Positions 9,989 to 18,808 of a stretch of 64,000 nucleotides of DNA are shown here, piece by piece; position 1 is the first letter of the stretch; every line of letters starts with the position of its first letter. Source of the DNA: Rubrivivax sp. Its GTDB lineage: Bacteria; Pseudomonadota; Gammaproteobacteria; Burkholderiales; Burkholderiaceae_C. A model generated the notes under the pieces. That model saw only the letters and a program-made list of their open reading frames with translations. It did not search any database and had not been told where the DNA came from. The stretch covers positions 1 to 64,000 of the forward strand of contig JAHCKS010000010.1 in the NCBI GenBank assembly GCA_026125665.1, given 5' to 3'. Made by a program: the position numbers and the translations under genes.

Positions 9989-10723
9989 ATGACTCCCACG
10001 CTCGCCTGGATCCTCGTGCTCGTGGTCGCCGGCTCGGTGGGCGCTCTCGCGTACGTCGGTCTCGGACGTCGCCGCAAGTCAGAACCTTCACTTCCCACTG
10101 AGTGGTTGCTCACACAGAGGCCGGTGTTCAACGCCCACGAGCGTCGCGTGCACCGCCAGCTGCGCGAGGCGCTGCCGCAGCAGGTGGTGCTGGCGAAGCT
10201 GCCGCTCATCCGCTTCTGCCACCCCACCGACCCGGCGCAGGTGCAGTTCTGGTTCGACCTGCTGGGCGGCATCCACGTCACCTTCGCGGTGTGCAGCCCG
10301 AACGGCCGGGTGCTGGCTGTGATCGACCTCGAGGACGGCCGCAGCCCTTCGCGTCGCTCGGTGCAGATCAAGCAGGCGGTCCTGGCTGCCTGCCACATCC
10401 GCTACGTGCGCTACGCCGCCGAGCACACCCCCTCGGTCCCGGAGCTCCAGCTGCTGGTGCCGGCCGCCGCAGCCGCGGCGCCCGGTCCGGCGGCCTCGAG
10501 CCTCTCCGCGGCCGTGATGCGCGGCGGCCTGCGGCCGGCCAGCGCCAACGGCGCCGGCGCGCACGCCCCGCGAGCGGCCACGCGCCGGGCCGCGGGGTCG
10601 GCCTTCCTCACGGACTCGTCGTTCGGCCGCGACAGCGTCATCAGCGGCTTCTCGCACAGCCTGCCCAGCGTGCTGCCCGACCGAGCCGGCGAGGTGGTCG
10701 AGGCACCGCCGATGCGGCATTGA
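9989..10723 (+). CDS. DUF2726-domain membrane-anchored protein
   Basis: Protein of 244 residues with an N-terminal transmembrane helix ([20 protein letters not shown], residues 3-22), then a DUF2726 domain at about 45-160 with [19 protein letters not shown] and [11 protein letters not shown], followed by a low-complexity Ala/Pro/Gly tail. DUF2726 resembles nuclease-like folds of the restriction-endonuclease superfamily, but no activity has been shown and I infer none. The ATG at 9989 is preferred over earlier in-frame codons because it directly precedes the membrane helix. It is divergent from rplM. Confidence 0.8.
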   Translation: MTPTLAWILVLVVAGSVGALAYVGLGRRRKSEPSLPTEWLLTQRPVFNAHERRVHRQLREALPQQVVLAKLPLIRFCHPTDPAQVQFWFDLLGGIHVTFAVCSPNGRVLAVIDLEDGRSPSRRSVQIKQAVLAACHIRYVRYAAEHTPSVPELQLLVPAAAAAAPGPAASSLSAAVMRGGLRPASANGAGAHAPRAATRRAAGSAFLTDSSFGRDSVISGFSHSLPSVLPDRAGEVVEAPPMRH

Positions 10724-10784
10724 GCCGGCACGAGACCGCGCCGTTCGCGCCGGGGACGCTCCAGCTGCCGAACACGCGCCGCGC

Positions 10785-11843
10785 GTGGGCTACGAAGACC
10801 TGACGCCACAGCAGGTGCTCGCCGCGCTCGATGCGGTGGGCCTGCGCGGCGACGGCCGCATCCTGCAGCTCAACTCGTACGAGAACCGCGTCTTCCAGCT
10901 CTTTCTCGAGGACGGGCGGGCGGTCGTGGCCAAGTTCTACCGGCCCGGCCGCTGGAGCGACGCGCAGATCCTGGAAGAACATGCCTTCGCGCTCGAGCTC
11001 GCCGAGGCCGAGGTGCCCGTGGTTCCGCCGCTCGTGCTGGCCGCTCAAGCGAGCGTCGCGGACGGCTCCCTGCCTGCCGGCAGCGCGCCGTCGGCCGCCC
11101 GGTGCCTCGGTGCGCCGCCCACGCTTGCCCACTTCGCCGGCCACCGCCTGGCCGTCGCCGCGCGCTGCGCCGGGCGCGAGCCCGAGCTGGAGGCCGCCGG
11201 CGTGCTGCAGCGCATCGGCCGCTTCATCGGCCGGCTGCACGCGGTCGGCCGCCGGCGGGCGTTCCTGCACCGCCACCGGCTCGATGCCGCGGCCGACGGC
11301 CGCCGGGCCATCGACCTGCTCGCGGCCGGCGGCTTCGTGCCGCCGGAGCAGCAAGCCGCGTGGCGCGACGCCGCCGAAAGGGCGCAGGACTCGCTCGCTC
11401 GCGCCTTTGCGGCCGCCGGCCCGCTCGGCACGCTGCGCCTGCACGGCGACTGCCACATCGGCAACGTGCTCTGGCGCCACGCCGGCGACGGCGAAGGCCC
11501 GCACCTGGTGGACCTGGACGACGCGATGCAGGGCCCGGCGGTGCAGGACCTGTGGATGCTCGTCAGCGGCGACGCGGCCGGCATGTCCCGCCAGTTCGGC
11601 GAGCTGCTGGCCGGCTACACGCAGTTCAGCGACTTCGACCCGCACGAGCTGGCGCTCGTCGAGCCGCTGCGCACGCTGCGCATGCTGCGCCACAGCGCCT
11701 GGCTGGCCGAGCGCTGGAGCGACCCGACCTTCCCGATCCACTTCCCGTTCTTCGGCACCGCAGCCTACTGGAGCCAGCAGACGGCACAGCTGCGCGAACA
11801 GGTCGAGCTGATGCGCGAGGCGACGGGCCGCGCCGCGGGCTGA
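10785..11843 (+). CDS. srkA: Stress-response Ser/Thr kinase of the SrkA/YihE (APH-fold) family
   Basis: Cytosolic kinase of the aminoglycoside-phosphotransferase fold; the E. coli relative counteracts MazEF-linked death and oxidative stress. The 352-residue sequence begins GYEDLTPQQVLAALDAVGL and carries LNSYENRVFQL, VVAKFYRPGRWS (ATP-binding Lys), the catalytic LHGDCHIGNVLW and the magnesium-binding LVDLDDAMQGP. The GTG at 10785 is the only reasonable start: no upstream in-frame ATG exists before the preceding gene, although homologues often have a few more residues. No strong ribosome site is visible. It follows the DUF2726 gene by 61 bp. Confidence 0.88.
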   Translation: MGYEDLTPQQVLAALDAVGLRGDGRILQLNSYENRVFQLFLEDGRAVVAKFYRPGRWSDAQILEEHAFALELAEAEVPVVPPLVLAAQASVADGSLPAGSAPSAARCLGAPPTLAHFAGHRLAVAARCAGREPELEAAGVLQRIGRFIGRLHAVGRRRAFLHRHRLDAAADGRRAIDLLAAGGFVPPEQQAAWRDAAERAQDSLARAFAAAGPLGTLRLHGDCHIGNVLWRHAGDGEGPHLVDLDDAMQGPAVQDLWMLVSGDAAGMSRQFGELLAGYTQFSDFDPHELALVEPLRTLRMLRHSAWLAERWSDPTFPIHFPFFGTAAYWSQQTAQLREQVELMREATGRAAG

Positions 11844-11890
11844 GCCGGCTGCGCGGAGCGCGTGCAACGCCGCTGCGCCTCAGGCGGACC

Positions 11891-12199
11891 TCAGGCGGTG
11901 CTCCCGGCGCCCGCCGGCGCGCTGCGCCGCTGCGGCCACAGCAGGTAGGCGAGCGGACCGAACGAACCGGCCGCCAGCGTCACCAGCGCCCACGGCCACC
12001 ACGTGCGCCCGTTCGCGCGTGCGTCGCGGACGACGAAGCCCACCAGCAGCACGCAGCTGATGACGAGGTCGAGCAGGATCTGGAGCGTTGCCGGGCTGGA
12101 GAGGCCGGCCTGCCACAGGCCGATGTAGCCCACCTGCGCCATGACCCAGAGCGAATAGGCGCCGAAGGCGAGCGTGACGAGCCAGAGAACGATGCGCAT
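11891..12199 (-). CDS. Small integral membrane protein (DUF2834-like)
   Basis: A 102-residue protein predicted to cross the membrane three times: IVLWLVTLAFGAYSLWVMAQ, a central LQILLDLVISCVLLVGFVV segment, and WWPWALVTLAAGSFGPLAYL. A short charged loop (RDARANGR) separates the second and third helices. Size and pattern fit DUF2834, a family of unknown function. The ATG at 12199 is chosen because it directly precedes the first helix; upstream residues are not protein-like. It converges with the SrkA-like gene. Confidence 0.75.
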   Translation of the reverse strand: MRIVLWLVTLAFGAYSLWVMAQVGYIGLWQAGLSSPATLQILLDLVISCVLLVGFVVRDARANGRTWWPWALVTLAAGSFGPLAYLLWPQRRSAPAGAGSTA

Positions 12200-12317
12200 G
12201 TTGCGTTTGCCGTGGTGTGGTGGTGCGGCATCCTCGCCGCACGCCGGCCGCGCGACGATGACCTGGCAGGTCATGGCCCGGCCGGCCGCGGCCGCGTGCC
12301 GGCGCAGGCCACGCAGT

Positions 12318-13403
12318 TCAGCGGCCAGCGCCCGCCAGCTGGCGGCAAACCGCCTGGGTCACCTCGTCCGTCGTCGCACGGCCACCCAGATCGCGGGTGC
12401 GCAACCCGGCCGTGGCGGTGACCGCTTCGATGGCCTGCATCAGCCGCGCCGCGGCTTCGGCCTCGCCCAGATGCTCCAGCATCAACACGCAGCTCCAGAA
12501 CGTGCCCACGGGGTTGGCCGTGCCCTGGCCCATGATGTCGAAGGCCGAGCCGTGGATCGGCTCGAACATGCTCGGGTAGCGCCGCTCGGGGTCGAGGTTC
12601 GCCGTCGGCGCGATGCCGAGGCTTCCGGCAAGCGCCGCGGCGAGGTCGGACAGGATGTCGGCGTGCAGGTTCGTCGCGACGACCGTGTCCAGCGACGCCG
12701 GCCTGTTGACCATGCGCGCCGTCATCGCGTCGACCAGTTCCTTGTCCCACCGGACCTCGGGAAACTCGCGCGCCACCTCGGCCGCGATCTCGTCCCACAT
12801 CACCATCGCATGGCGCTGCGCGTTGCTCTTCGTCACGACGGTGAGCTGCCGGCGCGGCCTTGAACGCGCCAGCCCGAACGCAAAGCGCAGGATCCGCTCG
12901 ACGCCGGCGCGCGTCATGATCGACACGTCGGTGGCGACCTCGATCGCGTGGCCCTGGTGTGCGCGTCCGCCGACGCCGGCGTACTCCCCCTCGGAGTTCT
13001 CGCGCACGATCACCCAGTCCAGGTCCTTCGGGCCGCAGCGCTTCAGCGGCGCGTCGATGCCGGGCAGGATGCGCGTGGGCCGCACGTTCGCGTACTGGTC
13101 GAAGCCCTGGCAGATCCTCAGGCGCAGGCCCCACAGCGTGACGTGGTCGGGGATGTCCGGGTCGCCGGCCGATCCGAACAGGATCGCGTCCTTGTGGCGC
13201 AGCAACGCCAAGCCGTCGGCGGGCATCATCTCGCCGTGCGCGCGGTACCAGTCGCCGCCCCAGCCAAAGCTCTCGAACTCGAACGACAGGCGGTGCGCGA
13301 AGGGCCCGGCCGCGGCCAGCGCCTGCAGCACCTCCTGCCCCGCCGGCACCACTTCCTTGCCGATGCCGTCGCCCGGGATCGTGGCGATGCGATACGTCTT
13401 CAT
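12318..13403 (-). CDS. Tartrate/D-malate dehydrogenase (isopropylmalate dehydrogenase family)
   Basis: NAD-dependent beta-decarboxylating dehydrogenase of 361 residues. It shows the family nucleotide start TIPGDGIGKEVVPAG, substrate-loop VRENSEGEYAGVGG, the catalytic VTKSNAQRHAM with its Lys, the metal-binding NLHADILSDLAAAL, and MFEPIHGSAFDIMGQG. The WGLRLRICQGFDQYANVRP segment and the FGWGGDWYR stretch are typical of tartrate/D-malate dehydrogenases (TtuC/DmlA) rather than LeuB, and no leuCD genes are adjacent. The ATG at 13403 is chosen because it directly precedes the TYRIATIPGDG start. Exact substrate is uncertain. Confidence 0.88.
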   Translation of the reverse strand: MKTYRIATIPGDGIGKEVVPAGQEVLQALAAAGPFAHRLSFEFESFGWGGDWYRAHGEMMPADGLALLRHKDAILFGSAGDPDIPDHVTLWGLRLRICQGFDQYANVRPTRILPGIDAPLKRCGPKDLDWVIVRENSEGEYAGVGGRAHQGHAIEVATDVSIMTRAGVERILRFAFGLARSRPRRQLTVVTKSNAQRHAMVMWDEIAAEVAREFPEVRWDKELVDAMTARMVNRPASLDTVVATNLHADILSDLAAALAGSLGIAPTANLDPERRYPSMFEPIHGSAFDIMGQGTANPVGTFWSCVLMLEHLGEAEAAARLMQAIEAVTATAGLRTRDLGGRATTDEVTQAVCRQLAGAGR

Positions 13404-13451
13404 CGGAGGGCCGGCCCGTCGTCGTCGCATCGACCCCGTGCGGCGCGCGGC

Positions 13452-15329
13452 TCAGCCCGTCAGCAGGGCATTGACCCGCCGGACGTACGCCGCCGGGTCC
13501 TCCAGCTGCCCGCCCTCGGCCAGCACGGCCTGATCGAACAGCACCTGCGCCAGATCGTCGAAGCGTTCGCTGCCCTCGGCCGAATCGAGCTTCTTCACCA
13601 GCGCGTGCTCGGCGTTGATCTCGAGGATCGGCTTGCCGGCCGGCGCGCTCTGCCCGGCCTGCTTCAGCAGCCGCGCCAGATGCCCGCTCATGTCGCCCTC
13701 GTCGACGACGATGCAGGCCGGCGAGTCCACCAGGCGCGTGGTCACGCGCACGTCCTTGGCGCGCGCCTCGAGCGCCTTCTTCAACCGCTCGACGAGCGGC
13801 CTGGCCGCCTCCGCCGCCGCCTCGGCCTGCTTCTTCTCCTCCTCGTCCTGCAGCTTGCCGAGATCGACCGAACCCTTGGCCACGCTCGTCAGCGAATGGC
13901 CCTCGAACTCGTACAGGTGCGTGAGCATCCACTCGTCGACGCGGTCGACAAGCAGCACCACCTCGATGCCCTTCTTGCGGAAGATCTCGAGCTGCGGGCT
14001 GGCCTTCGCGGCGGCCAGCGTGTCGGCGGTGATGTAGTAGATGTCCTCCTGGCCTTCCTTCATGCGCTTGACGTAGTCGTCGAAGGAGACCCCTTCGTCG
14101 GCATGCGTGGAGGCGAAGCGGTACAGCTTGGCCAGGCGCTCGCGGTTGGCGAAGTCCTCGCCGATGCCCTCCTTCAGCACCGCGCCGAACTGCTTCCAGA
14201 ACTCGGCGTACTTGTCCTTCTGGTTCTCCGCCACGTCCTCCAGCATCGACAGCACGCGCTTCGTGCTGCCCTCGCGGATGGCCTTCACGTCGCGGCTTTC
14301 CTGCAGCAGCTCGCGGCTGACGTTGAGCGGCAGGTCGGCCGAGTCGATCACGCCCTTGACGAAGCGCAGGTACACCGGCATCAGCGCCTCGGCGTCGTCC
14401 ATGATGAAGACGCGCTTGACGTACAGCTTCACGCCGCCGCGCTTGTCGCGGTTCCACAGGTCGAACGGCGCCTTGGCCGGCACGTACAGCAGCTGCGTGT
14501 ACTCCGTACGCCCTTCGACGCGGTTGTGCGTGTAGGCGAGCGGCGCCTCGCTGTCGTAGCTGATCTGCTTGTAGAAGTCCTGGTACTGCTGGTCGGTGAT
14601 GTCGCTCTTGGCGCGTGTCCACAGCGCCGCCGCCTTGTTCACCGTCTCCCACTCGCCGGTGTCGACCTGCGCCTTCTTCTCCTCGTCCCACTTCTGCTTC
14701 TTCATCAGGATGGGCAGCGAGATGTGGTCGGAGTACTTGCCGATGATCGATTTCAGCTTCCACGCCGAGAGGAACTCGCTCTCGTCGTCGCGCAGGTGCA
14801 GGATGACGTCCGTGCCGCGCTCGGGCCGGGTGATCGTCTCGACCTCGAACTCGCCGGTGCCGTCGCTCATCCAGCGCACGCCCTCCTCCGGCTTCAGGCC
14901 GGCGCGGCGGCTTTCCACCGTGATGCGGTCGGCGACGATGTAGCCCGAATAGAAGCCGACGCCGAACTGCCCGATCAGGTTGGCGTCCTTCTTCCTGTCG
15001 CCTTCGAGCGCGGCCATGAACTCGCGCGTGCCGCTCTTGGCGATGGTGCCCAGGTGCTGGATCGCCTCGTCGGCACTCATGCCCACGCCGTTGTCGCGGA
15101 TGGTGATCGTCTTCGCCTCGGCGTCGAAGGAGACGCGGATCTCGAGATTCGGCGCGTCCTCGAACAGCGCCGGCTTGTCCAGCGCCTCGAAACGCAGCTT
15201 GTCGCACGCGTCGGAGGCGTTGGAGATCAGTTCCCGCAGGAAGATCTCCTTGTTGCTGTACAGCGAGTGCGTGACGAGGTGCAGGATCTGCTTGACCTCG
15301 GCCTGGAAGGAATGGGTCTTCTTGTCCAT
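13452..15329 (-). CDS. htpG: Molecular chaperone Hsp90
   Basis: ATP-dependent cytosolic chaperone, 625 residues, full length. The N-terminal GHKL ATPase shows [22 protein letters not shown] and [11 protein letters not shown]. The middle domain includes [11 protein letters not shown] and [11 protein letters not shown], and the C-terminal dimerisation domain ends at 13452. The ATG at 15329 gives the standard [16 protein letters not shown] start. A heat-shock-type promoter lies about 70 bp upstream on the minus strand. It is followed 48 bp later by the dehydrogenase gene, probably a separate function. Confidence 0.98.
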   Translation of the reverse strand: MDKKTHSFQAEVKQILHLVTHSLYSNKEIFLRELISNASDACDKLRFEALDKPALFEDAPNLEIRVSFDAEAKTITIRDNGVGMSADEAIQHLGTIAKSGTREFMAALEGDRKKDANLIGQFGVGFYSGYIVADRITVESRRAGLKPEEGVRWMSDGTGEFEVETITRPERGTDVILHLRDDESEFLSAWKLKSIIGKYSDHISLPILMKKQKWDEEKKAQVDTGEWETVNKAAALWTRAKSDITDQQYQDFYKQISYDSEAPLAYTHNRVEGRTEYTQLLYVPAKAPFDLWNRDKRGGVKLYVKRVFIMDDAEALMPVYLRFVKGVIDSADLPLNVSRELLQESRDVKAIREGSTKRVLSMLEDVAENQKDKYAEFWKQFGAVLKEGIGEDFANRERLAKLYRFASTHADEGVSFDDYVKRMKEGQEDIYYITADTLAAAKASPQLEIFRKKGIEVVLLVDRVDEWMLTHLYEFEGHSLTSVAKGSVDLGKLQDEEEKKQAEAAAEAARPLVERLKKALEARAKDVRVTTRLVDSPACIVVDEGDMSGHLARLLKQAGQSAPAGKPILEINAEHALVKKLDSAEGSERFDDLAQVLFDQAVLAEGGQLEDPAAYVRRVNALLTG

Positions 15330-15396
15330 GGGGTGCGGTGACGGTGAATCCCAGGCGGGGCCGCGACGCCCCTCCTTTGACAGATGCCGGCAGGCA

Positions 15397-15424
15397 CTAT
15401 GAGGGCCGGCCCGCGCCTTTCAAG
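15397..15424 (-). promoter_or_regulatory. Sigma-32 (RpoH)-type promoter for htpG
   Basis: On the minus strand the sequence reads CTTGAAA (15424-15418), a 12-base spacer, then CCCTCATAG (15405-15397). This matches the heat-shock consensus CTTGAAA-N(11-16)-CCCCATnT closely and would start RNA about 60 bases before the htpG ATG. Promoter use is inferred from the match and from what is known of htpG regulation. Confidence 0.75.
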
Positions 15425-15534
15425 GGTGGGATTCTGCGACCCGCGCCGGGCCTCGCGCCATGGACCGCGCCCCGAACGCGCTACCGCCAGCCCCCGAAGG
15501 CGGGCAGCGACCCGCCGCCGGGGCCCACCCGGGC

Positions 15535-15786
15535 TCAGTGCTGCATGTGCACGGCTTCGGCCATCGGGTCGGGCTCGCCCTCACCGGGCGCCGGGGAAGG
15601 CGCCAGGAGCATCGCGTGGTGCGGGGTCTGCGGGCCGGCCGCCTCGGCAGCCGTTCCTTCGCCGGGGCTGGGGCCGCCCGTCCCCAACAGCGTGCTCACC
15701 ACCGCCGCCACGATCAGGGCCGGCATCACGTGCGCCTGCCAGGAGGGGCTTCGCACGAGGTCGAACGATTGATGCCTGCGGTTCAT
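15535..15786 (-). CDS. Small membrane/secreted protein of unknown function
   Basis: An 83-residue open frame with a good ribosome site (GGAGAG) ahead of the ATG at 15786. It has a hydrophobic segment at about residues 20-36 (VMPALIVAAVVSTLLGT) followed by a Pro/Glu/Ala-rich tail ending AEAVHMQH, consistent with a membrane-anchored or exported small protein. It lies between htpG and a Crp/Fnr regulator and is divergent from the latter, sharing a 150-bp promoter region with a regulator-type palindrome. I recognise no family; reality as a gene rests on the ribosome site and context. Confidence 0.5.
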   Translation of the reverse strand: MNRRHQSFDLVRSPSWQAHVMPALIVAAVVSTLLGTGGPSPGEGTAAEAAGPQTPHHAMLLAPSPAPGEGEPDPMAEAVHMQH

Positions 15787-15865
15787 CTGGCTCTCCTTCG
15801 CCGGTCGGTCGATGGGTGACCGGTGCGGGCAGTGTCGCGGCCGGCCGGCGCGTCGGCGCAGGTGC

Positions 15866-15879
15866 GTTCAATAGTGAAC
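15866..15879. promoter_or_regulatory. Candidate Crp/Fnr-type operator
   Basis: GTTCA-ATAG-TGAAC is a perfect dyad with the four-base spacing used by Fnr-like dimers. It sits in the divergent region between the small membrane gene (start 15786) and the Crp/Fnr-family gene (start 15937), suggesting autoregulation or control of the small gene by that regulator. Confidence 0.45.
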
Positions 15880-15936
15880 ATGGCACCCCCTTGTGTGGGT
15901 ACAGTGCCGCCATCGCCTCGTCCGTGCAGGAGGGTG

Positions 15937-16575
15937 ATGATGGATGCGGACCCGATCCGGGAGGACTCGGCCGAGTTCCTGCGCCAGTTGGCGCGCCACG
16001 GCGAAACACGCACCTGGGAGGTCGGGGCCACGGTGGTCGGCGAAGGCGACGTGGCCGACTGCATGTACGTCGTCCACGAGGGCGAGCTGCGGGCCTTCAT
16101 CACCGGCGAAGGCGGGCGCATCCTGGAGCTGAACACGCTGCGCCCCGGCGAGGTGTTCGGCGAGCTGATGCTCAGCGGCGAGCTGCGCTCGGCCACCGTG
16201 CAGGTGACCCGGCGCGCCCGGCTCACGCGCGTCACGCGGGCCGAGGCCGAGCGGCTGCTCGCGACGCGGCCCGACCTCGCGTTCGAGCTCGTCCAGCGCC
16301 TGGTGCAGCGCGTGCGCGCGCTCACGCGCACGGTGCGCAGCCTCGCGTCGGCCGACGTCTACGGCCGCCTGGTGGGCCTGTTCGACGCGCTCGCCGTCGA
16401 CGAGGGTGGGCGGCGCGTGGTGCCCGGGCCGCTGAGCCAGCAGCGCATCGCCGAGCGCGTGGGTGCCTCGAAGGCGATGGTCAACCGGCTGCTGCACGAC
16501 CTCGAGCGGGGAGGCTACGTCGAGCTCGCGCGCGAGCGCATCGTGCTGCTCAGGAAGCCACCGCCGAAGTGGTGA
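15937..16575 (+). CDS. Crp/Fnr-family transcriptional regulator
   Basis: Cytosolic DNA-binding regulator of 212 residues. The N-terminal cNMP-binding-type beta-barrel (about 10-125) contains LRPGEVFGELMLSGELRSATV, the phosphate-binding-cassette region with Glu and Arg-Ser retained. A long helix follows, then a winged-helix domain with LSQQRIAERVGASKAMVNRLL as the recognition helix region. No cysteine cluster is present, so it is not an oxygen-sensing Fnr. Start is one of two adjacent ATGs at 15937/15940 behind CAGGAGGG. Ligand unknown; the divergent region holds a matching dyad. Confidence 0.9.
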   Translation: MMDADPIREDSAEFLRQLARHGETRTWEVGATVVGEGDVADCMYVVHEGELRAFITGEGGRILELNTLRPGEVFGELMLSGELRSATVQVTRRARLTRVTRAEAERLLATRPDLAFELVQRLVQRVRALTRTVRSLASADVYGRLVGLFDALAVDEGGRRVVPGPLSQQRIAERVGASKAMVNRLLHDLERGGYVELARERIVLLRKPPPKW

Positions 16576-16635
16576 GAGAGGCGCGGGGCGGCGGCTCTGC
16601 GTCGCCGCCGCGGCCACGGCGCCCCCGGGGCGCGC

Positions 16636-18126
16636 CTAGACGCGCCGCTCGCGCCCGGCCCAATAGGGCTCGCGCAGCCGGCGCTTGAAGATCTTGCCCG
16701 TCTCCTCGCGCGGCAGCTGCGCGTGCAGCGTCACCACTTTCGGCACCTTGAAGCCGGCGATGCGCTCGTGCAGCCAGGCGCGCACGCCCTCGGCCGTCAA
16801 CGCCGCGCCGGCCGGACCCGGCACCGGCTGCACCGCCGCGGCCAGCGCTTCGCCGAACTCGTCGTCGGGGATGCCGAAGACGGCGCAGTCGGCGACACCC
16901 GGCATGCCCTGCAGCACATGCTCGATCTCGACCGGGTAGATGTTCACGCCGCCGCTGATCACCATGTCGGCCTGGCGGTCGACGATGAAGAGGAACCCCT
17001 CGTCGTCGAGGTAGCCGACATCGCCCATCGTCTTCAGGCCGTCGCGTTCCATCTGCGCGCGCGCACCGGCGTTGCCGACGTAGCTGAAGTCCGGCGACGC
17101 CGGCTGGTCGATGTAGATCAGCCCCGGCGTGCCCGGTGGCTGTTCGCGCCCTTCGTCGTCGAGGATCTTCAGCACCACGCCGGGCAGCGGCAAGCCGGCC
17201 GAGCCGGGCTTGCGCAGCGCCTGCTCGCTGGTCAGCAGCGTCATGTAGCCGAGCTCGCTGGCGCCGTAGCACTCGTTGATCACCGGCCCCCACCAGTCGA
17301 TCATCCGGCGCTTCACGTCCGGCGGGCACGGGCTGCCGGTCGAGCAGACGAAACGCATCGAACCCAGGTCGTACCTCGCGCGCACGTCGGGCGGCAGGGC
17401 CAGCAGCCGCACGTACATCGTCGGCACGAGGTAGGCGTGCGTCAGGCGGTGCTCGTCGACGAGCTGCAGCGTGCGCTCGGCGTCGAAGCGCTCCTCGAGG
17501 AAGAGCGTGCCGCTCTCCTGCACGAGGCCGAGCGCGTAGCTGTTCGGTGCGCTGTGGTACCAGGGCGCGCTCAGCAGCGCGCGCATGCCGGGCTCGACGC
17601 CGTAGGCCGCGCGGCGCATCGCGACGTTGGCCTGCAGCTGCGCCGGCGTCATCGGCTGGCGCACGATGCCCTTCGGCCGGCCCGTGGTGCCCGAGGTGTA
17701 GAACATCGCGCCGCGCGGTGGCGCGGCGGGGCTGGCGATCGGCGGCGTGGCGTCGCGCAGCGGCTCCCAGGCCGGCACGCCAGGCACCGCACCCCGCGCG
17801 ACGAAGACCTTGGCATCGCCCGTGTCCAGCCCCGGCAGGTCGGCCAGCAGTGCCGCGTCGGCGATGAACACCCTGGCGCCGCTGTTGCCGATGATGTAGC
17901 GCACCTCGTCGCCCTTGAAGTGCCAGTTCACCGGGCACCACTGCGCACCCAGGTGCCGGGCGGCGATCATCAGCTCGATCGCCAGCGGGCTGTTGCGCAT
18001 CAGCAGCGCGACGACGTCGCCCTCGCCCACACCGGCCCGGGCGAGGGCTGCGGCCGAGCGCAGGCAGCCTTGCTCGAAGGCGTCGGGGCCGGCCACCTGG
18101 CCCTGGAAGACAAGCGTCGGTCGCAT
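16636..18126 (-). CDS. Acyl-CoA synthetase (AMP-binding, class I adenylate-forming)
   Basis: ATP-dependent ligase that activates a carboxylic acid to its CoA thioester through an acyl-AMP. The 496-residue protein has the P-loop-like FYTSGTTGRPKGIV, the YGASELGYMT aromatic-acid motif region, GDVGYLDDEGFLFIVDRQAD hinge region, and the catalytic Lys motif PREETGKIFKRRLR near the end. The ATG at 18126 (MRPTLVFQG) is chosen because upstream residues in frame are not conserved-looking. Substrate is not predictable; the divergent neighbour is a SnoaL-like protein. About the usual family length. Confidence 0.88.
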   Translation of the reverse strand: MRPTLVFQGQVAGPDAFEQGCLRSAAALARAGVGEGDVVALLMRNSPLAIELMIAARHLGAQWCPVNWHFKGDEVRYIIGNSGARVFIADAALLADLPGLDTGDAKVFVARGAVPGVPAWEPLRDATPPIASPAAPPRGAMFYTSGTTGRPKGIVRQPMTPAQLQANVAMRRAAYGVEPGMRALLSAPWYHSAPNSYALGLVQESGTLFLEERFDAERTLQLVDEHRLTHAYLVPTMYVRLLALPPDVRARYDLGSMRFVCSTGSPCPPDVKRRMIDWWGPVINECYGASELGYMTLLTSEQALRKPGSAGLPLPGVVLKILDDEGREQPPGTPGLIYIDQPASPDFSYVGNAGARAQMERDGLKTMGDVGYLDDEGFLFIVDRQADMVISGGVNIYPVEIEHVLQGMPGVADCAVFGIPDDEFGEALAAAVQPVPGPAGAALTAEGVRAWLHERIAGFKVPKVVTLHAQLPREETGKIFKRRLREPYWAGRERRV

Positions 18127-18342
18127 GGGTCTCGTCGGGGCGCGGATTATCCCGCCCGGCGAAGCGCGCCTGGTTGGCCGCGCGCCGTGGCCGGAGCTTC
18201 CGGCCACCCCCGCGCATCCGGATGCGTCATCCGCTCGTAGACGCTCGGACGGATGGGCGCCAGCGCCTCTCGGCGTGTCGCCTTCGTCCGCCCTGCCCGC
18301 CACGCCCGCGCGCCCCGCGCGGCCTTACGAGAGGAGCCCGCC

Positions 18343-18747
18343 GTGACCCCCATCGAGCGCATCCAGCAGATCTACGCCGCCTTCGGCCGCGGCGACATCC
18401 CCGCCATCCAGGCCGCCCTGGCCGAGGACGTGCAGTGGGAATACAACGCCTTCCCGAACCCGGCGCCCTGGCTGCAGCCGATCACCGGCCGCGCCAACGT
18501 CACCCGCTTCTTCGAGGCGCTCGGCGCGATCGAGCTGACCCAGTTCGAGCCCAAGCACTTCTTCTCCGAGGGCAACCTCGTCGTCGATCTCGTCGACGTG
18601 GCCTTCACCGTGCGCGCCACCGGCAAGCGCGTGGTCGAGCCCGAGGCGGTGCACATCTGGCACCTGAACGACGCCGGCCTCGTGACGCGCTTCCGCCACC
18701 GCGTGGACACGTGGCAGACGGCGCAGGCGCTGAAGGCCGGCAGCTGA
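18343..18747 (+). CDS. SnoaL-like / NTF2-fold protein
   Basis: A 134-residue cone-fold protein. It begins TPIERIQQIYAAFGRGDIPAIQAAL, the hallmark first helices of ketosteroid-isomerase-like proteins, and continues with EDVQWEYN, VTRFFEALGAIELTQFEP and IWHLNDAGLVTRFRH. The family includes isomerases, cyclases and many stress proteins of unknown role, so no reaction is assigned. The GTG at 18343 has a ribosome site (GAGAGGAG) six bases upstream. It is divergent from the acyl-CoA synthetase. Confidence 0.85.
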   Translation: MTPIERIQQIYAAFGRGDIPAIQAALAEDVQWEYNAFPNPAPWLQPITGRANVTRFFEALGAIELTQFEPKHFFSEGNLVVDLVDVAFTVRATGKRVVEPEAVHIWHLNDAGLVTRFRHRVDTWQTAQALKAGS

Positions 18748-18773
18748 TCGGGCGCCGGGCGTGCAGCCTTCTG

Positions 18774-18795
18774 GCGCCGGCGCAGGCGCCGGCGC
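18774..18795. terminator. GC-rich hairpin between converging genes
   Basis: Two copies of the self-complementary GCGCCGGCGC separated by AG lie between the SnoaL-like gene stop and the Bug receptor stop. They can fold into one long stem. There is no T tract, so terminator function is inferred from position only. Confidence 0.35.
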
Positions 18796-18808
18796 GGGCG
18801 CGGGCAGG

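Noticed and set aside
12948-15341. 797-residue open frame antisense to htpG
   Set aside because: High-GC shadow; composition is His/Arg/Ala-rich and the opposite strand encodes a full Hsp90.
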